DNA of 64,000 bases from Vibrio vulnificus NBRC 15645 = ATCC 27562 (GCF_002224265.1 NZ_CP012882.1:744001-808000), one strand, 5' to 3'. Positions 25,139 through 35,391 are shown, counted from the first letter of the stretch. Program-made: numbers and translations. Notes: generated by a model from the letters alone, not told the origin.

Positions 25139-26659
25139 ATGATTTATGCACAACCAGGTAGTGACAACGCTGTCGTGAATTTCAAAAGCCACTATGACAA
25201 CTACATTGGCGGGGAGTGGGTGAAACCGGTGAGTGGTGAATATTTCGATAATATTTCGCCGGTTAACGGCCAGGCTTATTGTAAAGTGGCTCGCTCAAAC
25301 GCGGCGGACATTAACTTGGCCTTGGATGCGGCGCACAGCGTTCGTTATCAATGGGCAAAAACCAGCGTGACGGAGCGTGCCAATATCTTGCTGAAAATCG
25401 CCGATCGCATTGAAGCGCATCTCGAAGAGTTGGCGGTGGCAGAAACGTGGGAAAACGGCAAACCTGTGCGTGAAACGCTGGCGGCAGATTTACCGCTGGT
25501 GGTTGATCACTTCCGCTATTTCGCCGGGTGTATTCGTGCGCAAGAAGGCAGCGCTGCGGAGCTGGATGCCAATACCGCGAGCTACCATTTCCCAGAGCCG
25601 ATTGGTGTGGTGGGGCAGATCATTCCTTGGAACTTCCCAATGCTCATGGCGGCATGGAAACTGGCACCAGCGTTAGCGGCGGGCTGCTGCGTGGTTCTTA
25701 AACCAGCAGAGCAAACGCCGACCTCAATTCTGGTGCTGATGGAAAAGATTGGTGATCTCATTCCAGCTGGTGTAGTGAACGTGGTTAACGGCTTTGGCGC
25801 AGAAGCAGGCCAAGCTCTAGCAACCAGTAATCGCATTGCCAAACTGGCGTTTACGGGGTCAACCGAAGTGGGTAATCACATACTCAAATGCGCGGCGGAA
25901 AGCTTGATTCCATCGACGGTCGAACTCGGCGGTAAGTCGCCAAACATCTACTTTCCTGATGTGTTTGATCATGAAGATGCTTATCTGGACAAATGCATTG
26001 AGGGAACGTTACTTGCTTTCTTCAACCAAGGTGAAGTGTGTACTTGCCCCTCACGCGTGCTGGTTCATGAGTCGATTTATGATCAGTTCATTGCCAAAGT
26101 GGCGGAGCGTGCCAAGAGCATCAAACAGGGCAACCCGCTCGATACCGACACTCAAGTTGGCGCCCAAGCGTCGCAAGAGCAGTTTGATAAGATATTGAGC
26201 TACTTGGAAATCGGTCGCCAAGAAGGGGCAAAAGTGGTGTTTGGTGGTGAGATTGCCAAGCAAGAAAACGATCTAGCGACCGGTTACTACATCCAGCCGA
26301 CTTTGCTGCAAGGTCACAACAAAATGCGTGTGTTCCAAGAAGAGATTTTTGGCCCGGTGATCGCGGTGACAACCTTTAAAGACGAAGCTGAAGCGCTGGC
26401 CATTGCCAACGACACTGAGTATGGCTTAGGCGCTGGCGTGTGGACTCGCGATCAAAACCTAGCCTATCGCATGGGGCGTAACATTGAAGCGGGCCGGATT
26501 TGGATCAACTGCTACCACGCATATCCTGCACACGCCGCATTCGGTGGTTACAAAAAATCGGGCATTGGTCGTGAAACTCACAAGATGATGCTAAATCACT
26601 ACCAAAATACCAAAAACTTGCTGATTAGCTACGATGTGAATCCGTTAGGTTTCTTCTAA
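25139..26659 (+). CDS. NAD(P)-dependent aldehyde dehydrogenase (AldB/ExaC-type)
   Basis: 506 residues, standard ALDH length. Catalytic Cys C301 in [11 protein letters not shown], general-base Glu in [12 protein letters not shown], Rossmann contacts in [22 protein letters not shown] and [10 protein letters not shown]. The N-terminus ([14 protein letters not shown]) and the CTC pair resemble E. coli AldB and acetaldehyde dehydrogenases used in ethanol or acetoin metabolism. It oxidises an aldehyde, probably acetaldehyde, to the acid. SD AAGGACGAG upstream. Controlled by the divergent AcoR-type sigma-54 activator. Confidence 0.92.
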   Translation: MIYAQPGSDNAVVNFKSHYDNYIGGEWVKPVSGEYFDNISPVNGQAYCKVARSNAADINLALDAAHSVRYQWAKTSVTERANILLKIADRIEAHLEELAVAETWENGKPVRETLAADLPLVVDHFRYFAGCIRAQEGSAAELDANTASYHFPEPIGVVGQIIPWNFPMLMAAWKLAPALAAGCCVVLKPAEQTPTSILVLMEKIGDLIPAGVVNVVNGFGAEAGQALATSNRIAKLAFTGSTEVGNHILKCAAESLIPSTVELGGKSPNIYFPDVFDHEDAYLDKCIEGTLLAFFNQGEVCTCPSRVLVHESIYDQFIAKVAERAKSIKQGNPLDTDTQVGAQASQEQFDKILSYLEIGRQEGAKVVFGGEIAKQENDLATGYYIQPTLLQGHNKMRVFQEEIFGPVIAVTTFKDEAEALAIANDTEYGLGAGVWTRDQNLAYRMGRNIEAGRIWINCYHAYPAHAAFGGYKKSGIGRETHKMMLNHYQNTKNLLISYDVNPLGFF

Positions 26660-26682
26660 GCGAACTGGCATTTTATACGACC

Positions 26683-26716
26683 AAGAAGCCCCTGACGATT
26701 GGGGCTTCTTTCTTAT
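26683..26716 (+). terminator. Intrinsic terminator after aldehyde dehydrogenase
   Basis: AAGAAGCCCC (26683-26692) pairs with GGGGCTTCTT (26701-26710), followed by TCTT. Can serve the leftward gene too. Confidence 0.85.
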
Positions 26717-26792
26717 TGTGGTATTTACCCTAGATAAAAAATCAGCCAAAGCGAAGGGCAATGGCTGATGAAATGGGTTGTGAGTGTTGACG

Positions 26793-28106
26793 TTATTCCT
26801 CGTGGCTTGGATGAGCCTCCACTTCCACACGGGTGACCAGCAGTTGGTCAACTTTGTAGTTATCAATGTCCACCACTTCGAACTTGTAACCAGAGTAAAT
26901 GATGGCATCCGTTCTGCGTGGGATCTTTCTCAGCATGTACATCATAAAACCGGCGATGGTTTCGTAGTTTTGTGGATGTGGAAACTCGTTGATATTGAGT
27001 GCTCGCATCACATCGGTGATTGGCGTAACACCGTCCACTAACCAAGAGTTCGGGTCGCGTGCAACGATTTGTTCTTCGCCTTCGGCCAGCACCCAGGTAC
27101 CCATCACCGCACTTTGCAGATCGTTAAAAGTGACAATACCGAGCACCAGCGCATATTCGTTCATGATCACGGCAAAGTCCGCGCGGGTATTTTTAAAGTA
27201 ATCTAACGCTTCTGAAAGGCTCAAAGTGTCAGGAATAATCGGGCAACTCTGCACCATGCTGCTGTCTTTGACGTTTAATGTATGACCGTTAATTAAACGA
27301 GTAAGCAGTTCTTTGGAATCGATGTACCCTTTGATGGCATCGAGTTGACCATCACACACCAGAAACTTGTGGTGAGGATCTTCGGCGATCTTCTTTCTCA
27401 GCGTCTCTTCATCGTCTTCAAGCGAAAGGAAGGTCAGGCTTTCGCGTGGCGTCATCGCAGAGGTGACGGGCACCGACTGCATTTCAAACACACTTTCCAT
27501 CATTTTTTGTTCGCCGCGATCAAGCACGCCCGCCTCAGCGCCTGCATCCATCACTGCATAAATATCGTCAGAGGTAATGTCGTCGTTGCGCTCGGCAGGA
27601 ATGCTCAGCAGTTGGAAAATCAGGTTGGCTAAGCCGTTAAAGACAAAAATAAATGGCTTGAGAATGGAAATGCAGACCAACATCGGGCCGACCAAGGTCA
27701 TAGCGATTTTTTCTGGCACCGCCATGGCGATGCGTTTGGGCATTAAGTCGGCAAACAAAATAAACATGCTGGTGACTAAAAAGAAGGAGAGGAAGAAACT
27801 CACCTGTGCCAACCAAGCTGCTGGGACAACACCGTCAAGAGCGGCTTTGATGTAAGGCGTGAAGGCAGACTCACCCACAATACCGCCCATGATGGCCACA
27901 GCGTTAAGGCCAATTTGCACCACGGTGAAGAAGTTACCCGGATTGGCTTGCAGTTCAAGCACTTTGGTTGCGCGCTCATCTCCTTCGTCAGAAAACTGCT
28001 TTAAGCGAATTTTTCTAGCGGCGGCAAGTGCAATTTCTGACATAGAGAAAAAGCAGCTAGATAAGATCAGGGCAAAGATGATTGAGAGATTCTCAAATAG
28101 ACTCAT
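26793..28106 (-). CDS. CNNM/CBS/CorC-HlyC membrane protein (YtfL-like)
   Basis: 437 residues from ATG 28106 (GGAAA 6 nt upstream; the longer TTG start is less likely). N-terminal DUF21/CNNM transmembrane domain about 1-190 with three to four helices, a pair of CBS domains about 210-330 (MTPRESLTFLSLEDDEET, IPDTLSLSEALDYFKNTRADFAVI), and a C-terminal CorC_HlyC domain about 345-430. Members are linked to Mg2+ or Co2+ export and, despite the hemolysin label in many annotations, are not toxins. It is monocistronic. Confidence 0.88.
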   Translation of the reverse strand: MSLFENLSIIFALILSSCFFSMSEIALAAARKIRLKQFSDEGDERATKVLELQANPGNFFTVVQIGLNAVAIMGGIVGESAFTPYIKAALDGVVPAAWLAQVSFFLSFFLVTSMFILFADLMPKRIAMAVPEKIAMTLVGPMLVCISILKPFIFVFNGLANLIFQLLSIPAERNDDITSDDIYAVMDAGAEAGVLDRGEQKMMESVFEMQSVPVTSAMTPRESLTFLSLEDDEETLRKKIAEDPHHKFLVCDGQLDAIKGYIDSKELLTRLINGHTLNVKDSSMVQSCPIIPDTLSLSEALDYFKNTRADFAVIMNEYALVLGIVTFNDLQSAVMGTWVLAEGEEQIVARDPNSWLVDGVTPITDVMRALNINEFPHPQNYETIAGFMMYMLRKIPRRTDAIIYSGYKFEVVDIDNYKVDQLLVTRVEVEAHPSHEE

Positions 28107-28603
28107 GTTAGTTTCCAAGTTTTCTTCAGGGTTACCACACCGAATGAATGGGAGAGAAAGGGCGTGGTCTGTCTGCTAAACAAATGAGAGGTTCGGACGG
28201 GATACTCAGCAAGCGAGATACAGGCTGTTTCTGCTTGTTGGTTCGAGTTCGCCTCGGCTTTGATATTCTATACCTAAGCCGGGAAGAGATGAAGCTGCTC
28301 AGCGATTTCTAGTGGTGTTCTTTGTGGGTTAAAATAAGCTAACTTATTGAATTGTTGCACATTTATAAATCCACTGAATTATTGACTGAACCTCTCATAT
28401 TGAATCTTTTCAGTATGGCATTTTGGAACTGTACTCTCATTCCGTTCAATCTTTATTTTTAAATTGCTTGTCTCATAAATGATAATTAAATCCTAACCTA
28501 CTTATTAATAACAATATTTCTTAGATTTTCAGAGAAATGTTGTGGGTTAGTGTTGCCTAAATTTGGGCTCAATCTATTCAAATAATAATGAGATAAGCCA
28601 ATC
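28107..28603. other. Long intergenic region before the M66 protease gene
   Basis: 497 bp between divergent genes. The left part (to about 28300) is mixed composition; the right part is AT-rich, as expected of a promoter or a silencing target. I find no ORF with an SD, no strong hairpin and no confident operator. A weak Fur-like stretch near 28477-28495 was considered and not accepted. Confidence 0.5.
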
Positions 28604-31600
28604 ATGAAGAAAAAACCACTGACACTTCTCATAGCGGGGCTATTGGGAAGCACCGCTGTGTGGGCGCAACCTGAGTTGACGCTGGTACAGATCGGAGAGA
28701 AAACCGTCGAGCGTTTGGAATCGATCAAAGCGATGGCTGAACGCGGAGAAGGCGTGTTTGAGCGTGATGGGGAGCGCTGGATTACCTATAAAGATGTGGA
28801 ATACCGTTTAAGCTATAAAAATGATATTAAGTTCCCATTCCTCCCTTACCAAGGCGGTGACGACACGCCTTATCGTAATGTGATCGATTTTGTGGATGAG
28901 AGTTGGGAGTTCATGATGTACAACGGTGGCTTCTATCTTATGAGCCGCGAGTTTGGCGTTTATGAATCGGATGAACAGGGCTGTTTTGTTGAATACATAC
29001 CTGCGGCACATGGCTCAAAAAATAATGATGGCAGTTACGCATGGGAGCGCGATGTTACCTATCGCACGGAAACCAACGATTGTGGCGATCTGGTTAAACC
29101 GAGTCTGACTTCGTTGACGGTATCGAGCGTGTCTGATCTCGGTGCCTCTTTTGATTGGTTAGGTCAAAACCCGTCAGACAAGGTGACACTCACGTTAACC
29201 AACTTAAGTGATGAAGAAGATGCTCGCCGCTATGACGCTGTCTCTGCGGGCTTTTTTATCGGCGGGCTCAAGCCTGAAACACAATATGAAGTGGCGCTGC
29301 GCTCTTGCAATTCGGTGGATTGTGCTGAGCCACAGTTAGTGCGTTTCACCACTCAAGCCTCTCGTGTTGGTTTTGCCGATGAGATCCCAACCCCGAACCA
29401 TTTGCAAGGCAGTTTAGAAGGCGGTTTGGGCATCACGCAAACGCACACTTCGGTGGCACCAAATGGCAATGAACTGACAGGGCAAGGCCATTTGGATGTG
29501 ATCATGAATCGTGACGCGATGCTGCTCTTCACGCCTTCGCAAGGCGAAGAGATCAACCAAATACGTGCTGAAGTACTCCTTGATGGCGAGGTGGTCCACA
29601 GCAGCTTGATGCTGCCGCCAAGTGCTCTGGCTGCATCGGATCAGCCTGATAATGGACGTATGAAAGTGGTCTTCTCTCATCATGCTTGGTCGCTGCCACT
29701 GCAATGGAATTGGATGAAGCCGGGTCTATCGCTGCGCTTGAGCGACAACTTAGGCCGAGAAGGGGTACTAAGCCAAGGAGAGATCCAATTTGGTGGCGCA
29801 CCAGAGTTGGTGATTCAAAACATCGACATGGGCATGCTTATTGAGCCGCGTAATCGCAATACCATGATCCAAAACTTACCGACGCTTGCGGCGGATTACT
29901 TCCAGAAAATCCCGGCCTCCAAGTTGGTGATGGCCGATTACACGCCAGCGCATTTTCCAATTGTGACGATGCCAAATGGCGTGGTGTACACCGATAAAAG
30001 CGCCAGCACAGGTGGTTGGCACAGTGGCGATATGCGCGAAGCGATTGGTAAAGCCATGGTGTCGATTGGCATTAACAATGCCAACGTGGGTATTTTGACC
30101 AGCGCAGGTTATACCCAGCAGTACAATCGTCGCTTTAATCACATCACCGCCCATACCAACGTGGGTGTTTACACCAAAAAAGACACCGATCTACCCCAAG
30201 TGGTGGTGCATGGTGGCAGTGGTGGTGGTGGCATTGTCACGCTAGAAGCGACCACGGGCAACGAATGGTCACATGAACTTGGCCACAACTATGGGCTGGG
30301 GCACTGGCCGTATATGGCGTCGATTCACGATATGGAATCAGGCTGGGGATGGGATGCTTTCTATCAACGTTTTATCGGCAACCTGCATTGGAAAGGCAGT
30401 GTGTATACCCAGCAACAAGGGGACGACATTGTTCCGCCATTCAAAGATGCGTTCCGTTTCCTCGTTGATGCTCAAAACGGCGGTGAGCAAGAGTATGTTG
30501 GTACGATTAGCCGCTTTACCCTTGAGCACCCTGCTCAGTCGCGCAAAGCTCAGCGTTGGATGAACAGTGGTTTCAACCTTGATAGCAGCAGCCCAAGTGG
30601 CTATGTGCAGTGGGATCAAGCAGCGCAGCGTTATCAAACGGTCGAGACCGACACGCCAAAACCACAACAAACGGGTGTGCCAGTGGTGACGTTGTTGGGA
30701 ATTTACGACCCACTTAATATCAACCCAAGCCAAGTTTATCCGCCGGTGTACTCGAACTACGGTAACGTGTTTGAATTGCCGCGGTCAGAGCAAGGAGAAT
30801 TTCAGCCAGAGGGTTGGCAAGCCGTCGCTGATTTAACCCCTGAGCAGATTGCCAGCGATGTTTGGCAAACGCTTAGAATCAATGGCGAGCAACAACGCGT
30901 GTGTAAATTTACTTACCAAGCTGCCAACGGCGATAGCGCGGTGTTTGTCGGTGGGGTGATTCCACAAACCAACCGATGTGGCACTGGTCTTGATATGCAA
31001 TGGCATGTCAATCGCGATATGCAATCGGCGCCTGCAGATTACGAGCTGTTGTCTAAGTATGGTGTTGGTGCCGTGACTTACGCGCCAACGCCAGAGGTGG
31101 GGGAAGTGACGCTCTGTACACTCAATAAGTCAGGCACCGATCACGATGGTGCGGGTTTTGTGGTGGGTAACAACTGTGAGCAAATCTCAGGTGTGATGCA
31201 TAAGCATGGCAAGACCTGGCGCTACGCTCTACGTGGTGATGAAGTACTGCGCCCTAACTACCAGACGCAAGGTCAGTGTCAGTTAGATGTTGAGTTTGCA
31301 AATGGTGCCAGTGAGCGCGTGCTGCTCAATGCCTCTCGTCATAGTGTCAATGAAAGTAACAAGTTCCACGTTAACTTGCCGATGGATAACGGTGTACCAA
31401 CATCGGTGGCATTGAGCTGTGCGGATGCCAATGGCGAAACACAAATCGCGCATTTGACGCCGGATCAAAACCCGCCAATTGATCAATTGAAAGGGCCGAT
31501 CATCATTGGTCAGGAATATGGCTACAGCCAAGTGGTCGACACTACACCTACGTTTGACGAAAACCAAGCGTTGTTGAATGTCGATTTTGCTACCATTGCA

Positions 31601-32341
31601 CAATTTGATGCGTACGTTGCTGAGCACTATGGTCGTGGTACGTTGAATAACGGCGTGACTCATTCTGAACGTCGCGCAGGTGCACTGTATGTTTTCCTTA
31701 ATCCAGAGCTTGGAACGCGAGACTACTTTGCCATGCGCCAGCAAGATGCAGGGGCATTCCCAGTTGATCAAACCGACAACCAAGATTGGAAATACCTCGG
31801 TTCGGCAGAAGAGCATATCAATTTTGCCTTCAATCCACTGCAGTTCGACCGTAGTTCAGAGAGTGCAGTAGAAGCAAAAGTGACCAGTTATTTTGGCTTG
31901 TCGCGTCTGATGAGTTGGGATGAACGCGCTGCCACCACATGGCAAACCATGAACAGCGCTGTCTTTGTGGGGCAGGTTGACGGTGAAAATCACTACTTTA
32001 TCCAGAAACGCCCGGGTGAAGGTGACGCATTCCCAACCAACGGTGAAGCCAATCAAGATTGGTATTTCCTCGGTACTGACAGCACCATTCAAGCTTATCT
32101 GGATGAGCTCAATCGTGATTTAGCGAGTTTTGAACGTGCTGTGCTGCAATGGCATCAGCAAGAGGTCATGGGCGAATGGGGCAGCCATGGGCAACGTGGC
32201 AAAGTGAACGATATTTATCAGTACGCTTTCCGTGGTGGTTATCATTACTATCGCCTAAAAACCGAGAGTTATGGTTATTTCCCTTGGCCGACCGATGGCA
32301 ATGCCACCAACCATCAATGGGAATATTTAGGGCAGTTTTGA
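28604..32341 (+). CDS. Secreted M66 zinc metalloprotease (StcE/TagA-type, mucinase-like)
   Basis: 1245 residues with a signal peptide (cut near VWA-QP, residue 22). A fibronectin-III-like segment lies about 165-250. The M66 catalytic domain spans about 390-680. The extended zinc motif is H557-E558-L-G-H561-N-Y-G-L-G-H567, followed by the Met-containing DMESGWGWD turn. M66 enzymes (E. coli StcE, V. cholerae TagA) cut mucin-type O-glycosylated proteins at the host surface. The C-terminal third carries three related units of about 90 residues, each ending in FPxxxxxNxxWxYLG (near 1065, 1157 and 1243), absent as far as I recall from TagA. Likely exported by type II secretion; inferred. Closed by a terminator. 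Confidence 0.9.
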   Translation: MKKKPLTLLIAGLLGSTAVWAQPELTLVQIGEKTVERLESIKAMAERGEGVFERDGERWITYKDVEYRLSYKNDIKFPFLPYQGGDDTPYRNVIDFVDESWEFMMYNGGFYLMSREFGVYESDEQGCFVEYIPAAHGSKNNDGSYAWERDVTYRTETNDCGDLVKPSLTSLTVSSVSDLGASFDWLGQNPSDKVTLTLTNLSDEEDARRYDAVSAGFFIGGLKPETQYEVALRSCNSVDCAEPQLVRFTTQASRVGFADEIPTPNHLQGSLEGGLGITQTHTSVAPNGNELTGQGHLDVIMNRDAMLLFTPSQGEEINQIRAEVLLDGEVVHSSLMLPPSALAASDQPDNGRMKVVFSHHAWSLPLQWNWMKPGLSLRLSDNLGREGVLSQGEIQFGGAPELVIQNIDMGMLIEPRNRNTMIQNLPTLAADYFQKIPASKLVMADYTPAHFPIVTMPNGVVYTDKSASTGGWHSGDMREAIGKAMVSIGINNANVGILTSAGYTQQYNRRFNHITAHTNVGVYTKKDTDLPQVVVHGGSGGGGIVTLEATTGNEWSHELGHNYGLGHWPYMASIHDMESGWGWDAFYQRFIGNLHWKGSVYTQQQGDDIVPPFKDAFRFLVDAQNGGEQEYVGTISRFTLEHPAQSRKAQRWMNSGFNLDSSSPSGYVQWDQAAQRYQTVETDTPKPQQTGVPVVTLLGIYDPLNINPSQVYPPVYSNYGNVFELPRSEQGEFQPEGWQAVADLTPEQIASDVWQTLRINGEQQRVCKFTYQAANGDSAVFVGGVIPQTNRCGTGLDMQWHVNRDMQSAPADYELLSKYGVGAVTYAPTPEVGEVTLCTLNKSGTDHDGAGFVVGNNCEQISGVMHKHGKTWRYALRGDEVLRPNYQTQGQCQLDVEFANGASERVLLNASRHSVNESNKFHVNLPMDNGVPTSVALSCADANGETQIAHLTPDQNPPIDQLKGPIIIGQEYGYSQVVDTTPTFDENQALLNVDFATIAQFDAYVAEHYGRGTLNNGVTHSERRAGALYVFLNPELGTRDYFAMRQQDAGAFPVDQTDNQDWKYLGSAEEHINFAFNPLQFDRSSESAVEAKVTSYFGLSRLMSWDERAATTWQTMNSAVFVGQVDGENHYFIQKRPGEGDAFPTNGEANQDWYFLGTDSTIQAYLDELNRDLASFERAVLQWHQQEVMGEWGSHGQRGKVNDIYQYAFRGGYHYYRLKTESYGYFPWPTDGNATNHQWEYLGQF

Positions 32342-32367
32342 TCTAAATAATCACCACTCACGTAATC

Positions 32368-32400
32368 AAGCCAGTCGAATTGACTGGCTTTCCTCATTTT
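32368..32400 (+). terminator. Intrinsic terminator after M66 protease
   Basis: AAGCCAGTC (32368-32376) pairs with GACTGGCTT (32382-32390), followed by TCCTCATTTT. Confidence 0.75.
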
Positions 32401-32514
32401 AAGCTCAAGAATAAGGAAAACTGGGCATCGATGTTAACCTTAGGTTTACAACGTGGAGAGAAAACACTATCTTACGCCGCGTTATTTTTACTCAATTGAT
32501 GATTTAAGGAACTC

Positions 32515-33021
32515 ATGGCTGTTTTAGACATTTTAACTGCACCCGATCCACGTCTACGCGTTGAATCAAAGCAAGTCACCGATGTGGCTGCGGTACAAAC
32601 TCTGATCGATGATCTGCTAGACACACTTTACGCTACAGACAATGGTGTGGGCTTAGCTGCGCCGCAAGTTGGCCGCGAAGAAGCGATTGTGGTGATTGAC
32701 CTGTCTGAAAATCGCGATGAGCCATTAGTGCTGGTGAACCCAAAAGTGGTGAGTGGCAGCAACAAAGAAATGGGTCAAGAAGGCTGTTTGTCTGTTCCTG
32801 ACTACTACGCCGATGTTGAGCGTTACACTTCTGTGGTTGTGGAAGCGCTTGATCGTAACGGTAAAGAGTTGCGAATCGAAACCAGCGAGTTTCTCGCGAT
32901 CGTGATGCAACATGAGATTGACCATCTTTCTGGTAATCTCTTCATCGACTACTTGTCGCCACTGAAGCAGCAAATGGCGATGAAAAAAGTGAAAAAACAC
33001 AACAAGCTTCGTGCTCGCTAA
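32515..33021 (+). CDS. def: Peptide deformylase
   Basis: 168 residues with all three family motifs in order: GVGLAAPQVG, EGCLSVPD (metal-binding Cys) and QHEIDHLSG (HExxH). It removes the formyl group from nascent peptides in the cytoplasm. Unlike the usual def-fmt arrangement, it stands alone here without fmt, which suggests a second deformylase copy. The region between 32401 and 32514 should carry its promoter. A strong terminator follows. Confidence 0.95.
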   Translation: MAVLDILTAPDPRLRVESKQVTDVAAVQTLIDDLLDTLYATDNGVGLAAPQVGREEAIVVIDLSENRDEPLVLVNPKVVSGSNKEMGQEGCLSVPDYYADVERYTSVVVEALDRNGKELRIETSEFLAIVMQHEIDHLSGNLFIDYLSPLKQQMAMKKVKKHNKLRAR

Positions 33022-33038
33022 TTGTGTGATGAAAAATG

Positions 33039-33070
33039 AAAAAGCCGCTTATCTTGAAGCGGCTTTTTAT
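33039..33070. terminator. Bidirectional terminator between def and the PTS operon
   Basis: AAAAAGCCGCTT (33039-33050) pairs with AAGCGGCTTTTT (33057-33068). Poly-T exists on both sides, and both flanking genes converge on it. Confidence 0.9.
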
Positions 33071-33096
33071 TGGTTTTTTATCGGATTAAGAATGGC

Positions 33097-34353
33097 TTAA
33101 CGCACAATCAGACCAAGTAGAATACCGACAGCACCGAAGTCCGCGTCACTGAAGGTGGTGTTGGCAAAGCCAAGATCACCCAGTACTGGCATCAGGAAGA
33201 CAGGTAGGAAGGTGATCAGCAGACCTTGGGCAAAAGCCCCTAGGATTGCGCCACGGCGACCACCGGTGGCGTTACCAAATACCCCAGCTGCAGCACCAAC
33301 GAAGAAGTGTGGAACCACGCCTGGAATAATCACGGTTAAGCCCATTACGTACAGTAGGAACATGCCAAGCAAACCCGCAGCAAAACTTGATAGGAAACCC
33401 ACCAATACTGCATTCGGGGCGTAAGGGAAAACCACTGGGCAATCTAGCGCAGGTTTAGCATTCGGTACGAGTTTGTCCGAGATGCCTTTGAACGCAGGTA
33501 CGATTTCCGCAATCACCATACGCACACCTTGCAGGATAACGTACACACCACCGGCAAACGTGATGGATTGCATCAGCGCGAACATAAACCAATGTTTACC
33601 GCCGCTCACTTCACGCACAAAGTCACCGCCAGCGAAGAGACAAGTCACCATAAAAATGATGCCCATGGTAAACGAGATCGCCACTGGCGTGTCACGCAAG
33701 AACAGCAGGCTCTTTGGTACGTTCATCTCTTCAGTCGAGTGTTCTTTGTTACCAAATTTGCTGCCGATAAAGCCAGCCAACACGTAAGAAAGTGTGGAGA
33801 AGTGGCCAATTGCAACGTCGTCTGAACCCGTCACTTGTTTCATGTACTTGTGTGCAATCGCAGGGAAGAACACCATCACAGCGCCCACGACCAGTGAACC
33901 CAGAGCAATCAGAGGAACGCCACTCATACCGCTAGAAGAAAGGATGGCGGCAACCATCATCGACATAAACAAAGTGTGGTGACCCGTCAAGAAAATGAAT
34001 TTCCACGGCGTAAAGCGAGCAATCAGAATATTCACCAACATGGCAAAGAACATGATCATCGCCATCTCTTTACCAAAGGCTTCTTGTGCAATCGACACGA
34101 TGGCTTCGTTGTTAGGAACAACACCAGTGATGCCAAATGCTTGTTGGAAAATAGTGGCAAAATCGCCGAGTGAGCTTACGACCAAGCCAGCACCTGCGCC
34201 AAGCACGATAAAACCTAAGATGGTTTTAACAGTACCTTTGATACACTCGGTGACAGGCTTTTTCTGTGCGATTAGGCCGATGAGTGCAATCAGGCCCACC
34301 AAAACGGCAGGTTCTGATAGAACGTCATTCATTAAGAAACGAAAGAATTCCAT
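33097..34353 (-). CDS. PTS enzyme IIC, ascorbate (UlaA/SgaT) family
   Basis: 418 residues, strongly hydrophobic with about 10-12 membrane helices, beginning MEFFRFLMNDVLSEPAVLVGLIALIGLI and containing the family motif GGRRGAILGAFAQGLL. It translocates and phosphorylates its sugar with IIB and IIA. E. coli UlaA is about 465 residues, so this belongs to the shorter branch. Third gene of the IIA-IIB-IIC operon read leftward. No ascorbate catabolic genes (ulaDEF) are nearby, so the substrate is open. Confidence 0.9.
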   Translation of the reverse strand: MEFFRFLMNDVLSEPAVLVGLIALIGLIAQKKPVTECIKGTVKTILGFIVLGAGAGLVVSSLGDFATIFQQAFGITGVVPNNEAIVSIAQEAFGKEMAMIMFFAMLVNILIARFTPWKFIFLTGHHTLFMSMMVAAILSSSGMSGVPLIALGSLVVGAVMVFFPAIAHKYMKQVTGSDDVAIGHFSTLSYVLAGFIGSKFGNKEHSTEEMNVPKSLLFLRDTPVAISFTMGIIFMVTCLFAGGDFVREVSGGKHWFMFALMQSITFAGGVYVILQGVRMVIAEIVPAFKGISDKLVPNAKPALDCPVVFPYAPNAVLVGFLSSFAAGLLGMFLLYVMGLTVIIPGVVPHFFVGAAAGVFGNATGGRRGAILGAFAQGLLITFLPVFLMPVLGDLGFANTTFSDADFGAVGILLGLIVR

Positions 34354-34362
34354 AACGCCCCC

Positions 34363-34653
34363 TTAAAGTGCGCCAAGTTCTTGAAGTGCAGCAGATAAGC
34401 GATCTTTCATTGCCACCTTATCTACCATGTTATCTAGGCTGACAATCTTAGGTTCTACACCCAGAGATTTTAACTGATCGGTGATGTCGTTAGTGCCGAT
34501 AAAGATGTCGCAATCGGTGCCTTTGGCACTGCCCAGATCAATATGATCAATGGCAGCGTCGACATTCAGATCTTTAACAATCGCTTTAATACTCATTTCC
34601 ATCATTAGGCTAGTGCCTAAACCATGACCGCAAACAACCATAATTTTCATCAT
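34363..34653 (-). CDS. PTS enzyme IIB, ascorbate/lactose-type
   Basis: 96 residues (95 if the second Met is used). The phosphorylated Cys is in the N-terminal loop MVVCGHGLGTSLMMEM. Small cytoplasmic IIB that passes phosphate from IIA to the sugar at IIC. Nine bp before the IIC gene, 49 bp after IIA. Confidence 0.92.
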   Translation of the reverse strand: MMKIMVVCGHGLGTSLMMEMSIKAIVKDLNVDAAIDHIDLGSAKGTDCDIFIGTNDITDQLKSLGVEPKIVSLDNMVDKVAMKDRLSAALQELGAL

Positions 34654-34702
34654 TCTGTACCTTATTGTTTCTTTAAATCTATATAGGGGGTATAGACAGG
34701 AG

Positions 34703-35146
34703 TTAATAGTTCTTGATGACCGCTAGGACATCGTCAGGAGTTTGAGCTTGGCAAATCTGTTCGACATGCTCTTCATTCATAAAAAGTTCTGCCAGTTTTG
34801 CAATTGCCCCGACATGGCTATTGCTGTCGGTAGCCGCAAGCGTCACCAGCATTTTTACAGGATCATTACCTTCAGAATCGAAATGAACACCTTGTTGAAT
34901 AACGGTGATCGCCAACGCCAGGCGGTTGACGCCATCTTCTGGACGAGCGTGCGGCATGGCCATGCCCGGGCCAATTACATAGTAGGGCCCAAGTTCTTGG
35001 TGTGAGCGAAAAATAGCGTCGACGTAACGTGCTTCGACTGCACCATTATCAATGAGTGCCTGACACGATTTTTGAACCGCATCTTGCCAATCTGTTGCTT
35101 GAGGGTGGACTCGAATAACGTCAGAGGTAATCAGTTCACTTAGCAT
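34703..35146 (-). CDS. PTS enzyme IIA, mannitol/fructose/ascorbate type
   Basis: 147 residues. The phospho-accepting His is in GPGMAMPHARPEDGV, the PTS_EIIA_2 signature. It receives phosphate from HPr. First gene of the leftward operon, 82 bp from the nearest of three LacI-type operators. Confidence 0.92.
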   Translation of the reverse strand: MLSELITSDVIRVHPQATDWQDAVQKSCQALIDNGAVEARYVDAIFRSHQELGPYYVIGPGMAMPHARPEDGVNRLALAITVIQQGVHFDSEGNDPVKMLVTLAATDSNSHVGAIAKLAELFMNEEHVEQICQAQTPDDVLAVIKNY

Positions 35147-35227
35147 TGTTGTATTCCGATTTCTGTTGCTGAGATGGCGCTACTCTAACGATGATTTCGG
35201 CATAAAAACCAGATTTTGATCACAAAT

Positions 35228-35273
35228 GATAGCGCTATCTGATAGCGCTATCATTAAGTGTGATAGCGCTACC
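35228..35273. promoter_or_regulatory. Three LacI-type palindromic operators
   Basis: GATAGCGCTATC at 35228-35239 and 35241-35252 (exact copies, centres 13 bp apart) and GATAGCGCTACC at 35262-35273 (one mismatch, centre 21 bp from the second). The central CGCG-type dyad is typical of LacI-family sites. They lie between the PTS operon and the LacI-type gene. Confidence 0.85.
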
Positions 35274-35391
35274 ATTTTTGCTAACACATTGAGTTTCATA
35301 TGCTGGAGTTCAACCTTTCGTAAGCTACACTCTTCAGCATCTCTCCTCTGTGGTAAGATGCCGCAGCCTGCAAATAAGTAAAATTAATCCA

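Noticed and set aside
28477..28495. Fur-like box before the M66 protease gene
   Set aside because: About 11-12 of 19 matches in a very AT-rich stretch; not better than chance there.
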